Assembly (NCBI RefSeq): GCF_017316185.1
Contig: NZ_JAFLVX010000008.1
Location: 1-35,810 of the forward strand
Direction of reading: 5' to 3'
From: Candidatus Vagococcus giribetii
GTDB lineage: Bacteria; Bacillota; Bacilli; Lactobacillales; Vagococcaceae
DNA length: 35,810 nt
Made by a program: the position numbers and the translations under genes. A model generated the notes under the pieces. The model saw nothing but the letters and a program-made list of their open reading frames with translations. It was not told where the DNA came from and made no database searches. This document shows, piece by piece, positions 24,660-35,043 of this stretch (positions are counted from its first letter, which is position 1; each line of letters opens with the position of its first letter).

Positions 24660-25916
24660 ATGGAATTTTCTTTAGATAATGCATTAAATACTGGTGCAGT
24701 TATTAAAGTCATCGGTGTCGGTGGCGCTGGTGGTAATGCAGTAAATCGTATGATCGATGAAGGCGTTAAAGGAGTAGAGTTCATCGTAGCTAATACAGAT
24801 GTTCAAGCTCTACAACATTCAAAAGCCGAAACAGTAATTCAATTAGGACCTAAATTCACTAAAGGTCTAGGAGCAGGTTCTTTACCAGATGTTGGTGAAA
24901 AAGCTGCTGCTGAAAGTGAAGAGCAAATTGCAGAAGCATTGCAAGGAGCTGATTTAGTATTCATCACTTCAGGAATGGGTGGTGGTACTGGTACTGGTGC
25001 AGCCCCTGTCGTAGCAGGAATTGCTAAAGCTCAAGGAGCTTTAACAGTAGGTGTTGTAACACGTCCATTTAGTTTTGAAGGACCAAAACGTAGCCGCTTT
25101 GCTGCTGAAGGTATTGCAGAATTAAAAGAAAATGTTGATACATTAGTTATCATTTCAAACAACCGCTTATTAGAAATCGTTGACAAGAAAACACCTATGT
25201 TAGAAGCATTTAGAGAAGCAGATAACGTGTTACGTCAAGGCGTACAAGGTATCTCTGATTTAATCACTTCACCAGGTTATGTCAACTTAGACTTTGCCGA
25301 TGTGAAAACAGTTATGGAAGACCAAGGAACAGCTCTTATGGGAATTGGTGTTGCTAGTGGTGAAGACCGCGTTATTGAAGCAACAAGAAAAGCAATCGCT
25401 TCTCCATTATTAGAAACATCAATTGAAGGAGCTGAACAAGTTCTTTTAAACATTACTGGTGGTTTAGATATGACATTATTCGAAGCTCAAGATGCTTCTG
25501 AAATCGTAGCTAACGCAACAGGTAGCGATGTAAACATTATTTTAGGAACATCAGTAAACGAACAATTAGGAGACGAAATTGTTGTTACTGTTATTGCTAC
25601 AGGAATCGACCCTGGAAAAAGAGAGCGTCCAATGGCACAAAGAAGTAACATGACGACTCAAGGAATGGTAAAACGTCAAACACGTCCAGTTCCAGAAGTA
25701 AAGCAAACAGAAGCTGATAGCCAAGCACAAGGTGCTGGAGCTTTTGGTGATTGGGATATTCGTCGTGAACCTACGACACGTAATGTACCAGATGAAACTC
25801 AATTTGAATCAATTGAAAAGAGAGACTTTGATACATTTAGTAACACAGAATCAGATTTCAATTCAGATGATGATGATGAATTAAGTACACCACCATTCTT
25901 TAGAAGAAAAAAATAA
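24660..25916 (+). CDS. ftsZ: Cell division GTPase FtsZ
   Basis: FtsZ is the tubulin-like GTPase of the Z ring. The 418-aa product has the tubulin signature G107-G-G-T-G-T-G113, the N-terminal [13 protein letters not shown] loop and the T7 region ([18 protein letters not shown]). A disordered linker of about 85 residues leads to the conserved C-terminal peptide [13 protein letters not shown], which binds FtsA and SepF. AGGAGG lies before the ATG. Confidence 0.99.
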   Translation: MEFSLDNALNTGAVIKVIGVGGAGGNAVNRMIDEGVKGVEFIVANTDVQALQHSKAETVIQLGPKFTKGLGAGSLPDVGEKAAAESEEQIAEALQGADLVFITSGMGGGTGTGAAPVVAGIAKAQGALTVGVVTRPFSFEGPKRSRFAAEGIAELKENVDTLVIISNNRLLEIVDKKTPMLEAFREADNVLRQGVQGISDLITSPGYVNLDFADVKTVMEDQGTALMGIGVASGEDRVIEATRKAIASPLLETSIEGAEQVLLNITGGLDMTLFEAQDASEIVANATGSDVNIILGTSVNEQLGDEIVVTVIATGIDPGKRERPMAQRSNMTTQGMVKRQTRPVPEVKQTEADSQAQGAGAFGDWDIRREPTTRNVPDETQFESIEKRDFDTFSNTESDFNSDDDDELSTPPFFRRKK

Positions 25917-25929
25917 GAGGTGAGTTTTA

Positions 25930-26640
25930 GTGCTTGAAGAAAGCCTGAACCGAAACATTCAACAAATAGAAAAAACTATTCAAGCCGCGCTAAAAATAAG
26001 TCATAGAGATAAAAACTCTGTGACTTTAGTGTGTGTCAGTAAATCAGTGGATCTTGAAACAACCCAACAAGTGGTTGACTTAGGTATTCATCAACTTGCT
26101 GAAAATCGAGTAGAAAAACTATTGCATAAAAAAAGTGAACTAGTTTCTAATGAACCTCTAGTTTGGCATTTCATTGGTAACTTACAGCGAAGAAAAGTAA
26201 AGGAGATAATCAATGAAATTGATTATTTTCACGCTTTAGACACGTTAAAGTTAGCAGGAGAGATTAACAAGCGAGCAGAAAAAGACATTTCTTGTTTTAT
26301 TCAAGTTAATGTGTCAGGAGAATCTTCTAAACAAGGTATTCGTCCTGAAGAACTAGATGGATTTATTGAGGCACTTCAAGAATTTTCAAAAGTAAAAGTC
26401 GTAGGATTGATGACAATGGCTCCTTTTGATAGCTCTAATGAAGAGTTGAGAAACATTTTTAGAACACTTAATCAGTTGAAACAATCAATCGAAATGAAAC
26501 AACTGTCTTACGCTCCTTGCCATGAATTAAGTATGGGTATGAGTGGAGATTTTGAGATTGCGATTGAGGAGGGTTCGACTTTTGTACGAGTTGGCTCAAG
26601 TTTTTTTGATAAAGAGGAGAAAGAGGTGGAAGAACGATGA
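25930..26640 (+). CDS. YggS-family PLP homeostasis protein (YlmE)
   Basis: This 236-aa pyridoxal phosphate-binding protein has a fold like the alanine racemase N-terminal domain. Family members (YggS, PLPBP) buffer vitamin B6 and have no proven enzyme activity. VCVSKSVD carries the likely PLP lysine; LAENRVEKLLHK, WHFIGNLQRRKVK, VNVSGESSKQGI and LSMGMSGDFEIAI are family motifs. The start is GTG 25930 behind AGAGGTGAG. The stop overlaps the sepF start (ATGA). Confidence 0.93.
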   Translation: MLEESLNRNIQQIEKTIQAALKISHRDKNSVTLVCVSKSVDLETTQQVVDLGIHQLAENRVEKLLHKKSELVSNEPLVWHFIGNLQRRKVKEIINEIDYFHALDTLKLAGEINKRAEKDISCFIQVNVSGESSKQGIRPEELDGFIEALQEFSKVKVVGLMTMAPFDSSNEELRNIFRTLNQLKQSIEMKQLSYAPCHELSMGMSGDFEIAIEEGSTFVRVGSSFFDKEEKEVEER

Positions 26641-27200
26641 ATTTATTTAAGAAGAAAACAAATTGGTCTAATTTTTTTGGATTAGATGATTCCCATGAAG
26701 ATGAATTTTCTAGAGATATGCCTATGGTTGACGAAGAAGTATTTGAACAAGAAGAACCGACGTACTCTAACGAGGCATCCTTTGAGAATGAAGTAACTGA
26801 AGAAAAGAACCCGAGTGTTTCTGATTTATCTTCTTCTAATCAATACAAAAATAAAAAAGTGGTTGAGATGAATGCGTATCAGTCAATGAATGATAAACAT
26901 CAACAACCTGAAAATCGTCGAGTGCATCGAAAAATAACAGTTTTTGAACCTCGAGCGTATGCTGATTGTAAGGCTATTGCCCAAGCATTATTTAGAAAAG
27001 AAATAGTTATTATTACTTTTTCAGCAATGGAAGAACAACAAGCACGTCGAGTAGTAGACTTTGTAACAGGCACTATTTTTGCAGTAGATGGTGACATTCA
27101 AAGAATAGGTGAAGAAATTTTTATTTGTACACCTGCTAATGTTGAACTTGATTCGTCTGTTGCTCAGAGTTTAATTTCAACTCACTTAACAAATTATTAA
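26637..27200 (+). CDS. sepF: Cell division protein SepF
   Basis: SepF binds the FtsZ C-terminal peptide and the membrane, forming rings that organise the septum. The 187-aa protein begins with a short amphipathic membrane anchor (MNLFKKKTNWSNFFGL), has an acidic flexible linker to about residue 90 and the SepF core domain (KITVFEPRAYADCKAIAQAL to the end). It overlaps the preceding yggS-type gene by four bases, so translation is probably coupled. Confidence 0.97.
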   Translation: MNLFKKKTNWSNFFGLDDSHEDEFSRDMPMVDEEVFEQEEPTYSNEASFENEVTEEKNPSVSDLSSSNQYKNKKVVEMNAYQSMNDKHQQPENRRVHRKITVFEPRAYADCKAIAQALFRKEIVIITFSAMEEQQARRVVDFVTGTIFAVDGDIQRIGEEIFICTPANVELDSSVAQSLISTHLTNY

Positions 27201-27212
27201 GGACGTGTAGAA

Positions 27213-27491
27213 ATGCTCATAATTCAATTATTGAACCTGTTTCTATGGCTAATTAATGTGTATTCATTTGTTTTAGTGGCATATGCATTAATGTCATGGT
27301 TTCCAGGAGCCTATGACACTAAATTAGGACAGTTAGTTATTAAAATTTGCCGTCCCTATTTAAGTTTCTTTGACCGTTTTAACTTAAGCTTTGGTCCCAT
27401 TGATTTTACAATTATCGTAGCAATCTTGGTACTTAACTTTGCAAGTAAAGGTTTGGTCATGTTTATCTCAAGAATCGTGTTTGGCTTTTAA
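27213..27491 (+). CDS. ylmG: YggT-family membrane protein (YlmG)
   Basis: This 92-aa protein has two membrane helices (LLNLFLWLINVYSFVLVAYAL and ITIIVAILVLNFASKGLVMF-like) around the conserved loop ALMSWFPGAYDTKLGQLV and ICRPYLSFFDRF. It belongs to the YggT/Ycf19 family, implicated in membrane organisation and division but not biochemically defined. The position between sepF and ylmH is conserved. Confidence 0.92.
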   Translation: MLIIQLLNLFLWLINVYSFVLVAYALMSWFPGAYDTKLGQLVIKICRPYLSFFDRFNLSFGPIDFTIIVAILVLNFASKGLVMFISRIVFGF

Positions 27492-27518
27492 TAACAGAAA
27501 AGAAAGGATGTGAGTTTT

Positions 27519-28301
27519 TTGCTAAGTAATGTGTACCAGCATTTCCGCAAGGACGAACATCCTTTTATTGATTCAATAACGGGATGGTTTGAACAAGTGG
27601 ATAACCAATATGCTCCCTATGTAACGGATTTTTTAAATCCAAGGGAAGCCTATATTCTTGAAACATTAATTGGTAAAAAAAGTGATATAACCTATAAAAC
27701 TTATGGTGGTTTTGAAACAGCCGAGAGAAAGTGTGCTATTATTTATCCTAGCTATTTTGAGCCAAGTCAAGAGGATTTTGACGTTGCTTTGTATGAAATT
27801 AAATACCCTTTAAAATTTGGGTCATTGACTCATGGAAAAATATTAGGGACTTTAATGAGTACGGGTATCAAGCGTGAGTTTATTGGTGATATTATTACAG
27901 ATGGAACAAGATGGCAAGTGTTTATTAAGGAATCCATGGCAAATTATGTTGTCTCTCAAGTTGATAAAATCGGCTCCTTTGGGGTTCGTTTTGAAAGGCT
28001 TGCTTATACGGACGTGTTGACACCAATTGATGAATGGGTGTTAGAGAGTTTAACAATCAGTTCCCTTAGAATTGATAATATCATTTCATCAGTATATAAT
28101 GTATCTAGACAACGAGCTAAGCAAGTTGTAGAAGCAAAAAGGGTAAAAGTGAATTGGGTTGAAAATGAACGGGTAGATTATCTAGCAGACTATCTAGATA
28201 TTATCTCTGTTCGAGGACTTGGTAGGATCCAAATTATGGAGCAACAAGGAAAAACAAAAAAAGACAAAGTTCGCTTAAACATACGTGTATTAAGAAAGTA
28301 A
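27519..28301 (+). CDS. ylmH: S4-domain RNA-binding protein YlmH
   Basis: YlmH is an RNA-binding protein with a C-terminal S4 domain (LRIDNIISSVYNVSRQRAKQ, then VVEAKRVKVNW, about residues 183-213); the B. subtilis protein has been connected to ribosome quality control. I favour the TTG at 27519 (260 aa, MLSNVYQHFRKDEHPF): AAAGGATG lies about 9 bases upstream. The in-frame GTG at 27510 would overlap that site. It sits between ylmG and divIVA as in other Firmicutes. Confidence 0.92.
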   Translation: MLSNVYQHFRKDEHPFIDSITGWFEQVDNQYAPYVTDFLNPREAYILETLIGKKSDITYKTYGGFETAERKCAIIYPSYFEPSQEDFDVALYEIKYPLKFGSLTHGKILGTLMSTGIKREFIGDIITDGTRWQVFIKESMANYVVSQVDKIGSFGVRFERLAYTDVLTPIDEWVLESLTISSLRIDNIISSVYNVSRQRAKQVVEAKRVKVNWVENERVDYLADYLDIISVRGLGRIQIMEQQGKTKKDKVRLNIRVLRK

Positions 28302-28322
28302 CTTACTTATGAGGTGAAAAGC

Positions 28323-29093
28323 ATGGCAATAAAACCAATTGATATTACAAACAAAAGCTTTAATGCAAAATTTAAAGGATACAACAAAGATGAAGTAGAT
28401 GATTTCTTAGATCAAATCGCTTTAGAAGTTGAGAAATTAACGACTGAAAACAGAGATTTAGAAAAACAAGCTAAACAAGCAGAAGAAAAATTAAGCTACT
28501 TTAATGAATTAAAAGATTCATTAAATCAATCAATCATAGTGGCTCAAGATACTGCTGATAAATTAAAAGAAAATGCAACAAAAGAAAGTGATTTAGCGAT
28601 TCAACAAGCTCAAGCACAATCTGAAGACATTTTAGCTCATGCTAACAAAATGAGTGAAGAGTTAATCACAGGGTCAACTAACAAAGCCAATGAAATTTTA
28701 ATGGAAGCAAGCGAACGTGCTCGTCAATTAGCTGTAGAAACAGATGATTTGAAGAAGAAAACACGTGTTTTCCACAGAAACTTATCAGTTCTGTTAGAAT
28801 CACAATTACAAATTGTGAAAAGTGAAGAGTGGGATGAATTATTAAAACCATTTGGTGCTTATGTTGACAGTAGTCACCAAGCATTTAAAGAAGTATTAGA
28901 CGCTGTTGAAGCTGCTAATACAAATGATCCAACACCAGTTGCTATTCAAGTGCAACCAGACTTTGCTGCTGAAGAAGAAAAACCAGAGATTGTGATTCCT
29001 GAAGTACAAGAAACATCAGAAAATGATCAAACAAAAGATTTCGGTAAAAAGCCAGCTCGTCCAGAGCGTGCTAACCGTAGTCGCGTAAAATAA
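28323..29093 (+). CDS. divIVA: Cell division initiation protein DivIVA
   Basis: DivIVA binds negatively curved membrane at poles and septa and recruits partners. The 256-aa protein has the conserved N-terminal lipid-binding domain (KPIDITNKSFNAKFKGYNKD then EVDDFLDQI), two long coiled coils (about 30-60 and 75-165) and an acidic, Pro-rich then basic tail. I start at ATG 28323, 7 bases after GAGGTG; the in-frame GTG at 28314 lies within that site. It closes the dcw cluster. Confidence 0.97.
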   Translation: MAIKPIDITNKSFNAKFKGYNKDEVDDFLDQIALEVEKLTTENRDLEKQAKQAEEKLSYFNELKDSLNQSIIVAQDTADKLKENATKESDLAIQQAQAQSEDILAHANKMSEELITGSTNKANEILMEASERARQLAVETDDLKKKTRVFHRNLSVLLESQLQIVKSEEWDELLKPFGAYVDSSHQAFKEVLDAVEAANTNDPTPVAIQVQPDFAAEEEKPEIVIPEVQETSENDQTKDFGKKPARPERANRSRVK

Positions 29094-29118
29094 CAAATGA
29101 AACAGTAAAAGCTTATTT

Positions 29119-29332
29119 TATTCTACCAGTGAGTTGGGACAATAGTGGAAACCCAATAAGACCCTAAAGTAAGAAAGATCCTTCATTTAATGAGTTACTG
29201 AATTAAGTAAGTAACTTCGGTTAAAGACCGTTATCATGAGAGAGTATGTCTATATCTTTATCTGGTGTAGACTGAAAATTTGGGTGGTAACACGAAGACT
29301 TCGTCCCTTTTAATAGGGAGGAGTCTTTTTTT
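29119..29332 (+). promoter_or_regulatory. T-box leader of ileS (Ile, specifier ATC)
   Basis: This tRNA-sensing leader lets uncharged tRNA-Ile prevent termination. The T-box core reads GGGTGGTAACACGAAGAC from 29282; its UGGU (29285-29288) can pair with an ACCA tRNA end, as in tRNA-Ile. Stem I base: TATTCT (29119-29124) with AGAGTA (29241-29246), enclosing AGTGA and a proposed specifier ATC at 29233-29235. Stem III is GTCTATAT/GTGTAGAC near 29248-29272. The terminator AGACT-TCCCT/AGGGA-AGTCT plus seven T covers 29296-29332; the antiterminator uses CGAA/TTCG and GGG/CCC. The core and terminator are clear; the upper stem I fold and specifier position are my best reading. Confidence 0.9.
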
Positions 29333-29359
29333 GTTGCTAAAAAAGAGAGGAAAAAGAAA

Positions 29360-32146
29360 ATGAAAACAAAAGAAACACTACATTTAGGTAAAACAGGTTT
29401 TCCAATGCGTGGAAACTTACCAAACAGAGAAGTTGAATGGCAAAAAAATTGGGAAGAGCAAGATATTTATGGACGTCGCCAAGCGTTAAATGAAGGTAAA
29501 CCAACTTTCATCTTACATGATGGACCTCCATATGCGAATGGTAACATTCATTTAGGTCACGCTTTAAATAAAATCAGTAAAGATATTATTGTTCGTTCTA
29601 AATCAATGTCAGGTTTTAGAGCGCCTTATATTCCTGGTTGGGATACTCATGGGTTACCAATTGAACAAGTTTTAACAAACAAAGGCATCAAACGTAAAGA
29701 AATGTCTCGTGCTGAGTACTTAAAAAAATGTGAAGAGTATGCTTTAACACAAGTAGATAAGCAAAGAGAAGACTTTAAACGTTTAGGAATTGCTGGTGAG
29801 TGGGATAACCCATATGTGACGTTAACACCTGATTACGAAGCAGCTCAAATCCGTGTGTTTGGTAAAATGGCTGAAAAAGGCTATATCTATAAAGGATTAA
29901 AACCAATTTACTGGTCACCTTCAAGTGAGTCATCATTAGCTGAGGCAGAGATTGAATACAAAGATGTTAAATCAGCTTCTATCTATGTTGCTTTTAAAGT
30001 GAAAGATGGCAAAGAGTTCTTAACAGATGATGTTAACTTTGTGATTTGGACAACAACTCCTTGGACATTACCAGCTAACTTAGGGATTTCTGTTAACCCT
30101 GATTTTGATTATGTGATTTGTTTAGTAGATGGCAATAAATATGTTGTGGCTAAAGAATTACTTGAGACAGTATCTAATGCCATTGGTTGGGAACAACCAG
30201 AAGTGATTCAAGAATTTAAAGGTGAAGTCCTTGAAGGTATGACAGCACAACATCCATTCTACGACAGAGAATCTAAATTACTATTAGGTGATCACGTAAC
30301 TCTTGAAGCAGGGACAGGTTTAGTTCATACAGCTCCAGGACATGGGGAAGATGACTACATTGTTGGTCGTAAATATGGTTTAGATGTTATTTCACCTGTG
30401 GATAACAAAGGGGTATTCACGAGTGAAGCACCAGGATTTGAAGGAGTCTTCTATGACAAAGCTAATCCAATGGTAACAGAATTACTTGAAGAAAAAGGAG
30501 CACTACTTAAATTAGACTTTTTTACACATAGTTATCCACATGACTGGAGAACTAAAAAACCAGTTATTTACCGTGCAACTGCTCAATGGTTTGCCTCTAT
30601 TGATAAATTTAGAGATAACATTTTAACAGAAATCGAAAAAGTAGATTGGATTATTCCTTGGGGTAAAACACGTCTATATAACATGGTTCGTGACCGTGGG
30701 GATTGGGTTATTTCACGTCAACGTGCGTGGGGTGTGCCGTTACCAATTTTCTACGCTGAAAATGAAGAACCTATTATTACACCAGAAACGATTGAACATA
30801 TTGCTAATCTTTTTGCAGAACATGGTTCAAGAATTTGGTTTGAACGTGAAGCTAAAGACTTATTACCAGAAGGCTTTACTCATCCAGGTAGCCCAAATGG
30901 TGAGTTTACTAAAGAAAATGACATTATGGACGTTTGGTTTGATTCAGGTTCATCTCATGAAGCTGTTTTACGTGGCCGTGATAACTTAAGTTTCCCAGCT
31001 GATATGTATTTAGAAGGGTCTGACCAATACCGTGGTTGGTTCAACTCAAGTATTACAACAAGTGTGGCTATTAATGGCGTTTCTCCGTATAAATCAGTTA
31101 TTTCTCAAGGATTTACTTTAGACCCTCAAGGTAGAAAACAAAGTAAATCATTAGGAAATACCATTGAACCAGGTAAAGTAACGAATCAATTAGGTGCCGA
31201 TATTTTACGTCTGTGGGTAGCTAGTGTGGATTATGAATCTGACGTTCGTGTGGATATGAACACACTTAACTCAATTGCTGAAGTTTATCGTAAAATCCGT
31301 AACACAATGCGTTTCTTATTAGCTAACACATCTGATTTTGATGCGAAAAAAGATGCTATTGCCTATGAAGATTTACGTTCTGTAGATAAATTTATGATGA
31401 TTCGTTTGAATCAAGAAATCAAAACAATGAGAGAAAAAGGTTATGAAAGTTATTCATTCTCAACAGTTTACAAACACTTAGTAAACTTCTGTAACAATGA
31501 ATTATCAGCGTTCTACTTAGATTTTGCCAAAGACGTTGTGTACATTGAATCAGAAAACAACTACGATCGTCGTGCTATGCAAACTGTTTTCTATGAAGTA
31601 TTAGTTGCCTTAACTAAATTAATGACACCAATTTTACCTCATACAGCTGAAGAAATTTGGGAATACTTACAAGAAGAAGAAGACTTCGTTCAATTAGCTG
31701 AGTTACCTGGATTTACTGAATACCCTGATCAAGAGAATATTTTAGAGTTATGGAATAACTTCATGCCGTTAAGAGATAATGTCTTAAAAGCATTAGAAGA
31801 AGCTCGTAACGAAAAATTAATTGGTAAATCATTTGAAGCTAAAATCACGCTATATCCTAATGAAGCAACTAAAGTTCTTTTAGAGGCTCTTAACACAAAC
31901 TTAGAGCAAGTCTTAATTGTTTCTGGTTTAGAAGTAGCGTCAGTTAATACCGATGTGCCTGAAAAAGCTTTAGGCTTTGAGTCAATGTCAGTATTAGTTG
32001 AAAAAGCAATTGGAGAAACATGTCAAAGATGTCGTGCCGTTAAAGAAGATGTTGGTAGTCATGAAAAATTACCAAACCTTTGTCATCGTTGTGCGTCAAT
32101 CGTTGAAGAGCATTTCCCAGAAGCTGTTGCAGAAGGATTAGAATAA
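29360..32146 (+). CDS. ileS: Isoleucyl-tRNA synthetase
   Basis: This class I synthetase charges tRNA-Ile and edits valine. The 928-aa protein has HIGH as H64-L-G-H67 in [16 protein letters not shown], the CP1 editing domain ([30 protein letters not shown]), [14 protein letters not shown], the KMSKS loop as K593-Q-S-K-S597, an anticodon-binding helical domain and a C-terminal four-cysteine zinc site (CQRC and CHRC). Met is replaced by Gln in KMSKS, a variable position. It is preceded by a T-box leader and followed by a strong terminator. Confidence 0.98.
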   Translation: MKTKETLHLGKTGFPMRGNLPNREVEWQKNWEEQDIYGRRQALNEGKPTFILHDGPPYANGNIHLGHALNKISKDIIVRSKSMSGFRAPYIPGWDTHGLPIEQVLTNKGIKRKEMSRAEYLKKCEEYALTQVDKQREDFKRLGIAGEWDNPYVTLTPDYEAAQIRVFGKMAEKGYIYKGLKPIYWSPSSESSLAEAEIEYKDVKSASIYVAFKVKDGKEFLTDDVNFVIWTTTPWTLPANLGISVNPDFDYVICLVDGNKYVVAKELLETVSNAIGWEQPEVIQEFKGEVLEGMTAQHPFYDRESKLLLGDHVTLEAGTGLVHTAPGHGEDDYIVGRKYGLDVISPVDNKGVFTSEAPGFEGVFYDKANPMVTELLEEKGALLKLDFFTHSYPHDWRTKKPVIYRATAQWFASIDKFRDNILTEIEKVDWIIPWGKTRLYNMVRDRGDWVISRQRAWGVPLPIFYAENEEPIITPETIEHIANLFAEHGSRIWFEREAKDLLPEGFTHPGSPNGEFTKENDIMDVWFDSGSSHEAVLRGRDNLSFPADMYLEGSDQYRGWFNSSITTSVAINGVSPYKSVISQGFTLDPQGRKQSKSLGNTIEPGKVTNQLGADILRLWVASVDYESDVRVDMNTLNSIAEVYRKIRNTMRFLLANTSDFDAKKDAIAYEDLRSVDKFMMIRLNQEIKTMREKGYESYSFSTVYKHLVNFCNNELSAFYLDFAKDVVYIESENNYDRRAMQTVFYEVLVALTKLMTPILPHTAEEIWEYLQEEEDFVQLAELPGFTEYPDQENILELWNNFMPLRDNVLKALEEARNEKLIGKSFEAKITLYPNEATKVLLEALNTNLEQVLIVSGLEVASVNTDVPEKALGFESMSVLVEKAIGETCQRCRAVKEDVGSHEKLPNLCHRCASIVEEHFPEAVAEGLE

Positions 32147-32156
32147 GAGAGATTTC

Positions 32157-32199
32157 AAAAAACAAGACTGACATATCAATTGTTCAGTCTTGTTTTTTT
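32157..32199 (+). terminator. Terminator of ileS
   Basis: A long stem AAAAAACAAGACTGA with TCAGTCTTGTTTTTTT and a 12-nt loop, ending in seven T. Confidence 0.9.
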
Positions 32200-32229
32200 G
32201 TGGAAAAAGCCACTGTTTTCTGAGAAAAT

Positions 32230-32258
32230 TTGCAAAAGTTATGAAAATGGTGCATGAT
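32230..32258 (+). promoter_or_regulatory. Probable promoter of the opuC operon
   Basis: TTGCAA (32230-32235), 17 bp and CATGAT (32253-32258) precede opuCA by about 45 bp. A near-perfect hairpin GTCTTTTT-tt-AAAAAGAC (32268-32285) lies just downstream, between the expected transcription start and the Shine-Dalgarno sequence. Confidence 0.55.
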
Positions 32259-32301
32259 TAATAGATAGTCTTTTTTTAAAAAGACAGAAGGAGATGTTAA
32301 T

Positions 32302-33483
32302 ATGATCGAATTTCAACATGTTACTAAAACTTACAAGGGTAACAAGAAAGCTGTATCAGACATCTCATTATCTTTTGGTGATAGTGAGTTTATTTGTTTT
32401 ATTGGTACAAGTGGCAGTGGGAAAACAACTGCAATGCGGATGATTAACCGAATGATTGAACCATCATCAGGCAATATTTTAATCAATGGGAAAAATATCA
32501 GAGATATTAATCCTGTGGAACTTAGAAGAAGTGTGGGCTATGTGATCCAAAATATTGGGTTACTTCCTCATATGACGATTAGGGACAATATTACGTTGGT
32601 TCCTAAGTTACTAAAATGGCCAGAATCAGAACGAAAAGAAATTGCAGAGAAGATGATTCGCTTAGTTGAGTTACCTGTGGAAATGTTAGACCGTTATCCA
32701 CATGAGCTTTCTGGAGGCCAACAACAACGAATTGGTGTGGTAAGAGCACTAGCAGCAGATCAAGACATTGTATTAATGGATGAGCCTTTTGGAGCCCTTG
32801 ATCCGATTACTCGAGATGCCTTACAAGACTTTGTTAAAGAGCTTCAAGAAAAAATGGGTAAAACCATTGTGTTTGTAACACATGATATGGACGAGGCTTT
32901 AAAATTAGCAACAAAAATTGTGGTAATGAGTTACGGTAAAGTTGTTCAATGTGATACACCAGAGAATATCTTAAGACATCCAGCTAATGACTTTGTTCGT
33001 GAGCTGATTGGAGAAGAGCGCTTGATTCATTCGCAACAGGATTATGTCACTGTAGGTGAAGTAACTTCTCTTCAGGCCATTTCGATTACGCCAGATAAAT
33101 CTCTATCAGAAGCGATTCGTTTAATGCGTGAGAAACGAGTAGATACCTTACTGGTTGTGGATCATCATAATGTCTTACGAGGATTTATTGATGTTGAGAT
33201 GATTAATGATCAACGAGGGAAAACAACAATTGTTGGGGACATTACCAATCAAGATGTTTTCTTTATTAGAAAGAAAGCTTTACTGCGAGACGCCATTCAA
33301 AAAATCTTAAAACGTGGACTTAAGTATGTACCAGTTGTCGATGAAGATAAAAAGTTAGTCGGCATTATTACGCGTTCGTCACTAGTTGATATGGTGTATG
33401 AAACAATTTGGGGAGAAGAAGATGGCTTGAGTTTACCTGTGACAGAAGACGTGGCACAAGCTGAGGAACAGGAGGTACAGTAA
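32302..33483 (+). CDS. opuCA: Osmoprotectant ABC transporter ATPase OpuCA
   Basis: This is the ATP-hydrolysing subunit of a compatible-solute (carnitine, choline or glycine betaine) importer. The 393-aa protein has Walker A G35-TSGSGKTT, Q-loop [12 protein letters not shown], signature LSGGQQQR, Walker [15 protein letters not shown] and the H-loop VTHDMDEA in the first 240 residues, then a tandem CBS pair (about 255-375). CBS domains in OpuA-type ATPases sense ionic strength or nucleotides. AGAAGGAG precedes the ATG. It leads a four-gene operon in the standard opuC order. Confidence 0.93.
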   Translation: MIEFQHVTKTYKGNKKAVSDISLSFGDSEFICFIGTSGSGKTTAMRMINRMIEPSSGNILINGKNIRDINPVELRRSVGYVIQNIGLLPHMTIRDNITLVPKLLKWPESERKEIAEKMIRLVELPVEMLDRYPHELSGGQQQRIGVVRALAADQDIVLMDEPFGALDPITRDALQDFVKELQEKMGKTIVFVTHDMDEALKLATKIVVMSYGKVVQCDTPENILRHPANDFVRELIGEERLIHSQQDYVTVGEVTSLQAISITPDKSLSEAIRLMREKRVDTLLVVDHHNVLRGFIDVEMINDQRGKTTIVGDITNQDVFFIRKKALLRDAIQKILKRGLKYVPVVDEDKKLVGIITRSSLVDMVYETIWGEEDGLSLPVTEDVAQAEEQEVQ

Positions 33484-33484
33484 G

Positions 33485-34120
33485 ATGGAATCATTTTTAC
33501 AAGAGTATGGAAACGACTTAGTGATTAAGACCATTGAACATTTGTACATTTCAGCGATTTCCTTAGGTTTAGGAATTTTAGTGGCAGTTCCTTTAGGCAT
33601 CTTGTTAACAAGAACCAAACGATTAGCAAGTTTTGTCATTGGCTTGACGAGTATTTTACAAACCATTCCGTCATTGGCATTACTGACCATGTTTATTCCT
33701 CTTTTTGGAGTGGGAAAAACAACGGCTATTGTGGCATTGTTTATCTATTCCTTACTGCCGATTTTAAGAAATACTTATTTAGGTGTAATGAATGTGGATC
33801 GTACTTTAGTAGATGCGGCAAAAGGAATGGGGATGACGAACTTTCAACAAATAAAATTAGTTGAGTTGCCTTTAGCTATGCCAACCATTATGCGAGGTAT
33901 TCGTTTAGGAGCTGTGTATGTGATTGCTTGGGCAACGCTAGCTTCTTATATCGGTGGTGGTGGTCTAGGTGATTTGATTTTTGGTGGACTAAACCTCTAC
34001 AAACCAGCATTAATCATTGGGGGAACAATACCTGTGATTATTCTGGCGTTACTAAGTGACTTTTTACTTGGTTTATTAGAGAAGAAATTAACGCCTAGCC
34101 AGAAAGGGGAGACAGTCTAA
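33485..34120 (+). CDS. opuCB: Osmoprotectant ABC transporter permease OpuCB
   Basis: This 211-aa inner-membrane permease has about five or six membrane helices and the binding-protein-dependent transport fold. The coupling-helix region reads [31 protein letters not shown], and the tail [15 protein letters not shown] is typical of OpuCB/OpuCD. It is paralogous to the fourth gene of the operon and forms a heterodimer with it. AGGAGG lies in the end of opuCA. Confidence 0.92.
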   Translation: MESFLQEYGNDLVIKTIEHLYISAISLGLGILVAVPLGILLTRTKRLASFVIGLTSILQTIPSLALLTMFIPLFGVGKTTAIVALFIYSLLPILRNTYLGVMNVDRTLVDAAKGMGMTNFQQIKLVELPLAMPTIMRGIRLGAVYVIAWATLASYIGGGGLGDLIFGGLNLYKPALIIGGTIPVIILALLSDFLLGLLEKKLTPSQKGETV

Positions 34121-35043
34121 TGAAGAAAAAACTAGTTATTTTGAGTCTAGGGATTGTCCTCCTATTGAGTGCTTGTAGTTTACCAGGATTAGGTAATTCG
34201 AAAAAAAGTGATGACCGAATTGCAATTGGTTCCATGGCGACAAGTGAAAACCAAATTTTAGCTAATCTAGTTAAACAGATGATTGAGCATTACACTGATG
34301 AAGAAGTTGTGATGATTAATAATTTAGGAACTAGTACAGTAGCACATAATGCTATGGTCAATGGTGATATTAATATTTCAGCTGGTCGTTACACTGGGAC
34401 TGACTTAAGTGGCACACTTAATCTACCACCAGAAAAAGACCCAGAAAAAGCGTTTGAAATTGTTAGTTCTGAGTTTAAAAAACAGTTCAATCAAGTTTGG
34501 CTACCTTCTTATGGTTTTGCTAATACTTATTCATTTATGGTGTCAAAAGAGACAGCTGAAACCTATAACTTGAAAAAAATCAGTGATTTGAAAGACGTTG
34601 CAGGGGAGTTAACAGCTGGTGTGGATACTTCTTGGATGAACCGAGATGGCGATGGGTACAAAGCTTTTTCAGATACCTATAACATTGATTTTAAGAAAGT
34701 ATACCCAATGCAGATTGGTTTAGTCTATGATGCTGTGGCTGCTGGAAAAATGGATGTGGTATTAGGTTATTCTACAGATGGTCGAATCGCTAGTTATGAT
34801 TTGGTGATTTTAGAAGATGATCTCCATTTCTTTCCACCTTATGATGCCAGTATTGTGGTAAGCGAGGCTTTATTAGAGCAGAAACCAGAGTTACAACCTA
34901 TTTTAGAGAAACTCTCAGGTCAGATTGATACAGAAACCATGCAGCAACTAAACTATGAAGCAGATAATAATTTGTTAGAGCCTGAGAATGTTGCTAGACA
35001 GTTCTTAAGAGAAAACAACTTTTTTGAGGAGGAGGGAGAATAA
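34120..35043 (+). CDS. opuCC: Osmoprotectant-binding lipoprotein OpuCC
   Basis: This is the extracellular solute-binding subunit. The 307-aa protein starts with a lipoprotein signal: MKKK, a hydrophobic core and lipobox LLSAC, with C19 as the lipidated residue. The OpuAC-type domain follows (IAIGSMATSENQILANLVKQ, then INNLGTSTVAHNAMVNGDIN and YTGTDLSGTL). It is not fused to a permease, unlike the EgtU-type relatives. The actual ligand (carnitine, choline, betaine) cannot be read from sequence. Overlaps opuCB by one base (TAATG). Confidence 0.93.
   Translation: MKKKLVILSLGIVLLLSACSLPGLGNSKKSDDRIAIGSMATSENQILANLVKQMIEHYTDEEVVMINNLGTSTVAHNAMVNGDINISAGRYTGTDLSGTLNLPPEKDPEKAFEIVSSEFKKQFNQVWLPSYGFANTYSFMVSKETAETYNLKKISDLKDVAGELTAGVDTSWMNRDGDGYKAFSDTYNIDFKKVYPMQIGLVYDAVAAGKMDVVLGYSTDGRIASYDLVILEDDLHFFPPYDASIVVSEALLEQKPELQPILEKLSGQIDTETMQQLNYEADNNLLEPENVARQFLRENNFFEEEGE

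Noticed and set aside
30690-30989. 99-aa plus-strand frame inside ileS
   Set aside because: It is an alternative frame within a conserved catalytic region of ileS, with no independent signals.
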